A stretch of 64,000 nucleotides of DNA from contig JAPXFY010000096.1 in NCBI GenBank assembly GCA_030674185.1, positions 1 through 64,000 on the forward strand, written 5' to 3'. The translations under genes were made by a program, and so were the position numbers. The DNA comes from Monoplex corrugatus. Lineage: Eukaryota; Mollusca; Gastropoda; Littorinimorpha; Ranellidae. This document shows positions 56,312-64,000 of the stretch, one piece after another. The notes under the pieces were generated by a model. It saw nothing but the letters and a program-made list of their open reading frames with translations, searched no databases and was not told where the DNA came from. Each line of letters starts with the position of its first letter. Within the stretch, counting starts at the first letter, position 1.

Positions 56312-57590
56312 ATAGGTATATATATATATGCATAGACAGAGGAGGAGACAGAAAGGGACAAAGAGAGTGACACATATTTTGTGTGATACGACTTTCCATA
56401 TGCACACAGCTGTCTATGACACATTAATGTATTGCACGCGTGTTAGACAAATAATCGGCCAGGTATCACGGTTTGTGGATATAAGCAATAACATACCAAC
56501 TATAGATATTGATATAACAGAGATTGGCAACTAAGTGACCGTCTGACCTGTGGTAGTAGCTTTATCATCAATTCCTACTTTTTTTTTTTAGGTAAATGCC
56601 CTTTATACCTCGACATAACATAGAAACAAAGTTGACGTTTGTGTCACAGGTGAACAGGAAGACATACATTACACCTAGTTCCCTAGTAGTGCGGCAGTTA
56701 TGCCAACAGTGTCACAGCCAGCAAGCAGATCGAACAAAACAGGTTGTCACTTGTGCTTGGCACACATGCCTCAATTACAAACCATAAAGATTTCCTTTTA
56801 CAAAATTCAGTATCATGCCACTCCATGTACTTTTATCTGACATGGCTCTGTGTGTGTGTACTTTTACCTTGGTGTGTATGTGTGTGCGTGTGTATTCGTT
56901 CGAATGTGTAGGTATTAGCATTCTTGTCCCTCATGTATAAAAAAAATTTATGTTTATACTGCTTGGATGATTTTATGCTTACAATCGTCTTCTATTAATG
57001 TGCCCTTGAGTCCATGTATGTTTTACCTCGATGTAGATTTACTGGAATAAACCGTATTATCACCATTTTCACATCCCAGTGAGGTCTTGGCTTTGCGGCT
57101 GCACGTATGCTTTTTTATCTTTTGTTAAAGTCAATCTGTTTCAATTCTCCTTTCAAAAGACAGACCCAGCCGCGCCTGACTAAAGAGTTTGTTTTTTTCT
57201 CCGGGGACTCCAGTTTTCCCTTCAGCCCCTTGGCTGTTGGTTTAGGATGTTTTTCTTCCTATTCCACGGTCATACCGGATTCGTTGCACTAAGCACAATC
57301 CATTTACATCAGCCATACCTCTTGATTAAATACTTTCCCATTCATCATATTCATCATATGCTTATATTTTCTCTTATTCATTATTAAATAGGGGGATCCT
57401 TTACATTCCAAACACTACTCTTCGCTAGTGCATCATAGTTTTATTTTTTGCCCTGGACCCTCTTCAGGATAGAACAATATTGATATGGCATGACCACTTT
57501 TTCAGAATTTCAGAATTCATCTCTCTTCCGCTCTGACATCATATTTACTCAAAGACATTATGATGTCATTTTGGTCAGTTTATTCCTTTT
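56312..57590. other. Unassigned DNA
   Basis: No gene or element recognised; short (TATA) at 56317 and TG-rich at 56850-56893. Confidence 0.4.
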
Positions 57591-57594
57591 CTCA

Positions 57595-57775
57595 CACAGG
57601 AAGGAGCAGCAGGGAAGTTTCAGTCTTTTTCTCCTGTTTTTTTGTACCTGGTGTTTGTGATCTTACGCTTGACAAAGGCCAGTTGGCCGAAAATTTGAGC
57701 CTGTCTTGTCTTGTTGTCTTAAGAAATACGCGTTCTTATTCTTTTTCGTAGTTTTTTCCCTGGTTCCTGTTTACA
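57595..57775 (+). mobile_element. Right-arm fragment of the inverted-repeat element
   Basis: One 32-bp-like unit (gagcagcagggaagtttcag) followed by the arm with gacaaaggccagttggccga and cttgtcttgttgt. Confidence 0.65.
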
Positions 57776-57964
57776 CATAGTTAGACAAGTTTAGTTAGAG
57801 GAGCATACCATATACAAGTTGCTTGTGTGTACTGATAATCGGTGAGTAATGCTAAATTCCAAACACCCTCTCCCTCCATTTTGTCCTATGTCAACCCGCG
57901 ATGCCAACTTCTTCTCTTCAACGACTGACAAAGACACAGAGACCTGTCAAAAGGGGGTCCACAC

Positions 57965-58165
57965 CTATTTACATAATGGGAATTAGAGCACCTTGTCACA
58001 ATTGGAAAACCGGAGGGAAAGAGGTAGACCCAGGGAGAAAATATTGGACGGAATTGCAGGGTGGCTGAGATTAAGAGAGGGTGGGAGATGTAATTACAGC
58101 GACAGGGATAGATTGTGAGGAGGGTCATGATTGCCAAGCCATGCTGCAGGGCACATGATGATGGT
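57965..58165 (+). mobile_element. RTE-like LINE C-terminal fragment, decayed
   Basis: Nucleotide match to the 37086-37436 tail (ttagagcaccttgtcacaat, gacccagggagaaaatattg) with small deletions, ending gatgatggtgat. Confidence 0.65.
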
Positions 58166-58720
58166 GATCAACCGACGCTCACTGATCATACCTGCCCCAA
58201 AGACAAACAGCTATGTTTTAGGTCAGTGACTTGTCCCCTCTCTTCCCTTATCTCCCCCCTCCCTCCTCTCTCTCCCTCACAGTTTGTGCCCCCGCCCCTC
58301 CTATCCTCCGTTCTTTCAGCATCTGTGGTCATTGTAAATGCTTATAACAACAATGTGACTGACTGATTATGCATATCAGCCTTACTGATTATTTCTGGGC
58401 GGCCTTGGTCTGGTCATGTATATTCATAACATAATTGTGTATTTCTATTCGTCTCACATTCTGGCCTTTCTTCTAGATTATAACTAAATTATTAGAGCAT
58501 AGCATACATCCCCATATTCTACACTGACTTTTTTGTGTGCGAAAATTGTTGCCCCGAAGGCCTAAATGATATGGTATTCATGCAAGGATTGTTTGCTTCT
58601 TTTTGTGTGATATTTTTATATTTTGCCCAACGAAACATCAGTTAATGAATCTCTTGCTCTTGTCTTTAATCCATTAATTGTTTGTTGTTGGTGGTGTTTT
58701 TTTTTCCTGTTATTTGGGCA
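58166..58720. other. Unassigned DNA
   Basis: Pyrimidine-rich stretch at 58235-58320; nothing else recognised. Confidence 0.4.
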
Positions 58721-58724
58721 TGCT

Positions 58725-58800
58725 GGACAAAGGCCAGTTGGCAGAAAATTTGCGCTTGTCTTGCTCTGTTAGCTAAACCCGCCTTCCCATTCCATTTCCG
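58725..58800 (+). mobile_element. Right-arm fragment of the inverted-repeat element
   Basis: ggacaaaggccagttggcag, aaaatttgcgcttgtcttgc: a short diverged arm. Confidence 0.55.
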
Positions 58801-59336
58801 TGTGTTTCTGGGTTTTGTATATCATTAACAAAAATGGGAGAGTTTTTTTTTCCCAATCTTTCTCGTTTCCTGCTTCAGTTTTAAGTATTTTTCAAAACAA
58901 TAAACGTCTCCGTTCACAATTATATCTAAATTGATTATTTCTCAGGTACTGTTTTCTTCAATAACAGAAAATTGCCACAAAAAATTAACTGAAGCTAGCT
59001 GAATGGAACAGCAACATTATGTAGCTCTGTACGCTTGTAAAAGCCCTGGTATAACACGCCGATTATTTCACAAAGTGCCACAGAGCTATTGCTTGTATCA
59101 CTTTCCATCTGTAAGTCCATGAAAAACTCATTCAGATAAATTGTTGCACGAATACCCAAAACAGGCCGTGTAAGCTCTTGAGTCGTTATCACTCTACTAT
59201 AAAGCACAAAATGCTGGAGAATGACAGAAACAACTTTACCAAGCAAACATTCGCCCACACAAACAACCTCAAAGAAGCATGTGAATTTTCTGGCCCTAAA
59301 ACCATTACCAACCAACAACTACACCCCCATATGATC

Positions 59337-59560
59337 AAGAGAGGGTAGGCAAGATCATCATGAAAGACGGTGGAGATAGATTGGGCGCACCATCCATAGA
59401 CAGCAGGATAACATCATCCGGACCGCCATTCACTGGACACCAGAAGGAAGACATTAGAGATGACGTAATAGAGGGAGACAGTAATGCTCTGGAACATACT
59501 TGGGATGCTGTACAGAGGCTGGCAAATCGGAGACATAATGGATAGTAAATCAGTAATAAG
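59337..59560 (+). mobile_element. LINE C-terminal fragment, third type
   Basis: Across two frames: IHWTPEG and an arginine-rich segment, then LEHTWDAVQRLANRR, resembling the ITRQALTWNPQGKRKRGRP-type C-terminus of RTE-clade proteins. Decayed. Confidence 0.45.
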
Positions 59561-60429
59561 TGATGTGGTAACATCTCACCAATCAGTAAATCAATACGTC
59601 AATACGTGTTTGTGTTTGATCTCCGTGGTGATAAATTAGATGGAATGGCCAATGCCAAAGGCATACTTATAGTTTGTTTGTGTGAATGCAATAATATGTG
59701 TAGGCCTACTTAATTTTCTTTCCTTTCTTTCTTGGGGGGGGGGGGGGGCGTATCAATGTGTTTACATGCGTGTTTTGTTTGAAATGGATGCAATCTGGTA
59801 TGGCTCGGATGAGCGACTGGGCTTTAAGCACCAATAACAAAAACATGACCCCCAGATATGGAAGCCAGCTGCCAATACCCAATAAGCAGCCGTGGACCAA
59901 ACGGCGTCAGTCTTTTAGGGGAGGCTGGGGTATAGGGTGGTACCTATACTTCTATAAAGTGGTCTCACAACCCTGCAATGAATACTGTCAGGCGAGCAGG
60001 GGCGCCATAACTCCAACCACTGAATTCCTGGAAGCAGCGGACAGATGAATTAGGAGACGAAGGCAGAGTAATGTACAACAATCGGCTTCCACTTCACGAT
60101 CGTGGGCAGAGGATTTCCTAGGAAACAATGGCCAGGACACCTGCACAGTACATGTATATGCATTGCGCTTGAGGAAGGTAATGGCAACCCACCTGAAGTA
60201 TTTTTGCCAAAAAGTGCATATGATGACACCAAGAAAAGAACAAAGTCATGGTTCTATTCTTCAAAGACCCCCAGGGAAGAACAGAACTCATTGGCTACTG
60301 GATAGAGAGGATCCAAGGATGTGAAAGGCAGTTATGATGACGATACGTATAAATCTGACGGCAGCTGTTTGAAGCATACTTGTAGAGACTCTGCAAAAAG
60401 AAACAAAAAGAAAGGGCTCATCAACATCG

Positions 60430-63240
60430 GTACTTGGATTGTGCAAACATTGCAGAAATGCGAAACCTTCATCTTGTGTTGCTGGAACTTGGAAGAGCAG
60501 GTATGAACATTACAGGATTATGTGAGACCAGATGGAGCGGTGAGGGAAAGTTTACCATTGGTGAGCACACCATCATTTACAGTGGAAGAAAACACGATTG
60601 ATAATCGTTAAACTGACCAAAAAGTCAGTTGCCTTTTAAGAACATCATCCAGGCATACGCCCCCACATCTGCCAGCTCAGGTGAAGAGATAGAACACTTC
60701 TATAATGACCTACAAACTGCCAAGGATAAAATACCGAAAAGAGAAGTTTGCATGATGATGGGAGGCATGAACGCCAAAGTGGGCAAAGGTGAGGACAGAG
60801 AGTGTGGAATAGGACCTTATGAGCTCGGAAAACGCAATGAAAGAGCAGATAATGTTATTATGTTGGCATCTTTCTGGCAGGTCAATGAATTGGATATCAC
60901 TAACACCCTCCTTAAACAGCACTATCGTAGATGATATACCTGGAAACTCGAAAAAACAGACAATGACAACAAGAAAATGAAAATCAGAAATCAGATAGAT
61001 TACATCATGATAGGACATGGAGAACCACTGTCCTAAGCTCGAAAACAAAACCAGGAGTTGATTGTGACATCAATCACCACCTAGTCGCAATAAAAACTTG
61101 GCTCAAAGCCTACAAACTAAACAAAGCCAAGCAGGCCCCTAAGTTTGATCTAGAGAAATTGAAAAATGACATTGTATCTAATTTTGATATTGGAGTCAGC
61201 AATAATTTTGAGGGTTTGATCCAGGACTGGACATTAAACGACCTGTATCCAGAAGAAATTTGGGCAGATATGAAGAAGGCCTACATTGAAGTAGCAGAAG
61301 AAAAGTTAGGCAAGATAAAAAGAAAACCAACTAAGCCCTACATCAGCGAGGAAGTTATGGATCTAGCCAAACAGAAAAGCCATGCTAGCAGATCTGGAAG
61401 AAAACAAGAATCAAAGAAATCAAAAGAGAAATCAAGAGCAAAATTAGAAGAGATCAGAAAGATTTGCTGGAGAAAGAATGTGCAAAAATGAATGAGCATA
61501 ACGAATGCAGAAGATCCAGGGATCTATTGTAACATATAATGAAAGTTCAATCCACTAAATTCCAACCCAGAAATGAGTGCATCAACAGCGTGGAAGGCAC
61601 CACACTGACTAAACCAGAGCATATTATGAACAGAAGGAATGATTATAGAGCATCACGTTTAAGCGACAATAGCCCTCAAAACACTCTATACCCTGACCTG
61701 AAGTGTCCCGAATCAGAACCAGAACACTTTTAAGTGAAATCGAAGCAGCCACCAAGCAGTTAAAAGCAAGAAAATCTCCTGGTTATGATAATATTCCTGA
61801 ACTGTTAAAACATGCTGGAAAAGAAGGCCCAAAAGCAATGCACTATCTTTGCTGTAAAATCTGGAATACTCATCAGCAGCCAACAGGCTGGAAACTTTAA
61901 GAATTTGTGATGTTTCACGAGAGTGGCAATGTCAAAGATTGCATTAACTGCAGAACCATTGCCCTATTCAGCCACACCAGTAAGATCCTGCTCATAATTA
62001 TTCTCAACAGATTGAATCCCAGAATAATATCTGACTGCCAGGCAGGCTACAGATCCAACAGAGGCACAACTGACATGCTCTTTGTGCTACAAACACTTAT
62101 ACAGAAAAAAAAGCACTGGAAAAGAAGCTTTTGTCACCTTCATAGACAATAGCAAAGCATTTGACAGCGTCGTTTATCTCCACCAGTTCAACACGATGGT
62201 CAAAATGGGCTTTCCTAAACACTTAATTGATTTAATTGCCTCATGTAAAGACCAAAACGGTATAATTAGATGGAACAATCAAAAATGTAAATTCTTCAAC
62301 ATCCACAGAGGAGTCAGACAAGGTTGTATCCTCTCACCATAACTCTTTAACATCTACACAGAACAAGTCATCAGAGATGCTGATGTTGAAGGCATGGGCA
62401 TAAAGACAGGATGAAAAACTCTTACAAACCTGCGCTATGTTGATGATTCTGCGCTGTTAGCCGACAAAATTACCAGCATAAAAAAAATTCTATAGAGGTA
62501 GATGCAGCAGGCAAAAAGGCTGGTCTAAACTTGAACGCCAAGAAAACAAAAGTGCTACATATCAAAGACAAAGACACTGAAAACAATCAAGACATAGACA
62601 TCTTAATTAACAGTTCCTTTAGAAAATGTTAAGGATTTCAAATATCTTGGATCTGTAAAAACTGATGATGGAACCTGCTCTAAAGACATCAAAATAAGAA
62701 TTGGAATGACAAAACAAGAATTGCCCAACTCAACAACATCTGGAAAGACAGAGGTATAACACATGGCCTGAAAGTTAGAGTTAAAATGTTTGATTCTGGC
62801 CAGTCATGATTTCTGGCTGCGAAGCCTGGACTTTGAGAAAAACTGATAGCAGAAGAATTGAGGCAGCAGAGATGTGGTTTTATCGGAGACTACTACGTGT
62901 CAAATAAACAGACAGAAGAACTAATGAAAGTGTCCTGGAAGAACTTGATACCACCAGAAAACTATTAACAGACATCAAGAAGAGAAGACTAAAATCAATT
63001 GGCCATGTGTCACGCAACAAGAACACTGACCGCATAGCAACCATTTTTCAAGGAAAAACACTGGCAAAAAGAAAGAAAGGCAGACCTTTAATCCCATACA
63101 TCGAGAACATAACCAACACCAGTGTCCTAAATATTCAAGAAATTGTCCACAAAAAGTCAAGACAGAGCAGCCTGGAGGGAGATGATGGAGTCCAGATGTG
63201 CAGCGGCCAAATCCAAACCTGGTGACGCCAACAGGTGAGA
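60430..63240 (+). pseudogene. RTE-like LINE, near full length but decayed
   Basis: In order: an endonuclease start (NIGTWxVQTL, then GMNITGLCETRWSGEGKFTI), IIQAYAPTSASSGEEIEHFY, GGMNAKVGKGEDRECGIGPY, NQIDYIMIG; a linker (61159-61491); RT with SPGYDNIPELLKHAGKEG, CQAGYRSNRGTTDMLFVLQ, FVTFIDNSKAFDSV, HRGVRQGCILSP and LRYVDDSALLADKI (catalytic YVDD); then [31 protein letters not shown] nucleotides, [20 protein letters not shown] and RKKGRPLIPYIENITN. Many stops and frameshifts. Sequence from about 59790 may be its 5' UTR. The fragments at 25928-26400 and 29600-30260 are tails of this family. Confidence 0.8.
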
Positions 63241-64000
63241 CCACAGCTGTTCCCGAGCAAGATTTTAGTTTGAGAGCAGGAGCAGTGGAGGGAAGGGGGA
63301 TGGGATGGGAGAGATAAACGATAACCAGATGTGGACTCTCAAGTGGCAGCTAGCCAGTTGAGCGCTCTGCACAGAGCAGTGTGTGAGTGTAACGTGCTGA
63401 GCTGTCAAAAGGGAGCCGCAGGTATCAGTGATACGAGACTCGTAGCAAGGCCATTTAACTTTTTATAGTGTTGCAGTACATGGGTAGGTTGCAAAAACAT
63501 TAAATTACAAAGTCAGAGTTTCACCAAGAGAAATATGAACAATATAACCAAACGCAGGAATGACATGTAGAAACTGATTACAAGCATGCAGAAATGAATG
63601 AAATATAACAGCTGTTTTGCTTGCAAGGACCAAATGACTGACAGAAGAAAACCACCTATGTTAAATAATAAATCCAATTTAAATGACAAACTGTTCATGC
63701 ACCTGCACTTTTACAGCATTCATATTTTCAGGGATGTTAGCTGCATGTGTGTAGACAACACCAAACTTACCGAATAAGTGTTTAGTCATTCGCAAGGATC
63801 GTTATCAGGTTGTTTAGTAAGTACCCCATCACTTTGATATGGCACAGATTTCTCTCACAGTACTAAGGCAGCAGCCTTCTTTCGCACAATGCAGAGGCTG
63901 ACCATACAGGCTTACGTAGCCTCAACACTAATTGTCTTTTAATACAGAACCAGCAGACATCCATTTGCCAGTTCTTATTACCACTTCCGTCAGATACACA
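63241..64000. other. Unassigned DNA
   Basis: No gene, element or long repeat recognised up to the window end. Confidence 0.4.

Overview
This is a repeat-saturated animal nuclear genome segment. The evidence is long (TG)n, (CA)n and (AG)n tracts, many non-LTR retrotransposon fragments of several clades, tRNA-derived SINEs, MITEs with terminal inverted repeats, and a host gene with GT-AG introns. The element mix suggests a marine invertebrate, most likely a mollusc; that is an inference, since no diagnostic single-copy marker was seen.

The main finding is a host gene on the minus strand whose exons are too short to stand out as ORFs. Eight exons, from 38253 down to 12377, join with every phase matching into a 393-codon frame. 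It encodes a SABATH-type (Methyltransf_7-like) SAM-dependent carboxyl methyltransferase. Motifs occur in family order: GDYGTNDG, then NDFNSLF, then the ATQWLE segment, then [13 protein letters not shown], and a terminal [12 protein letters not shown] exon. Its introns hold almost everything else between 12.6 and 38 kb.

The left 24.7 kb is a direct tandem duplication with a unit of about 13.2 kb. Copy 2 is 11485-24657. Copy 1 fills 1-11484 and should continue about 1.15 kb left of the window. Each unit carries the last part of the methyltransferase gene (E5 to E8), so intact second copies of E5, E6 and E7 lie downstream of the stop codon. A second E8 is predicted just outside the left edge. 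The copies are nearly identical, but two minisatellites differ in length and one block near the (CA)n/(AG)n tract diverges sharply. A haplotype or assembly artefact must therefore be excluded.

Inside the unit, a Rex1/CR1-like LINE 3' end has a (TG)n-bearing 3' UTR that was invaded by an I/Nimb-like LINE with RT and RNase H. There are also RTE-like tails, TTAA-flanked hairpin MITEs, two related TIR MITE families, and an inverted-repeat element with a 32-bp minisatellite between its arms.

The region 24.7-38.3 kb holds exons E1-E4 in introns that carry SINEs, RTE tails, a long-TIR MITE and a nearly complete R2-superfamily LINE (31.06-34.32 kb: zinc finger, RT, zinc knuckle, restriction-like endonuclease). 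The region 38-64 kb has no firmly supported host gene. It holds CR1-, Rex1- and RTE-like fragments, a second, more decayed R2-superfamily LINE (50.2-53.55 kb), a degenerate near-full-length RTE-like element (about 60.4-63.24 kb), and two weak candidate upstream exons at 44.1 and 48.4 kb.
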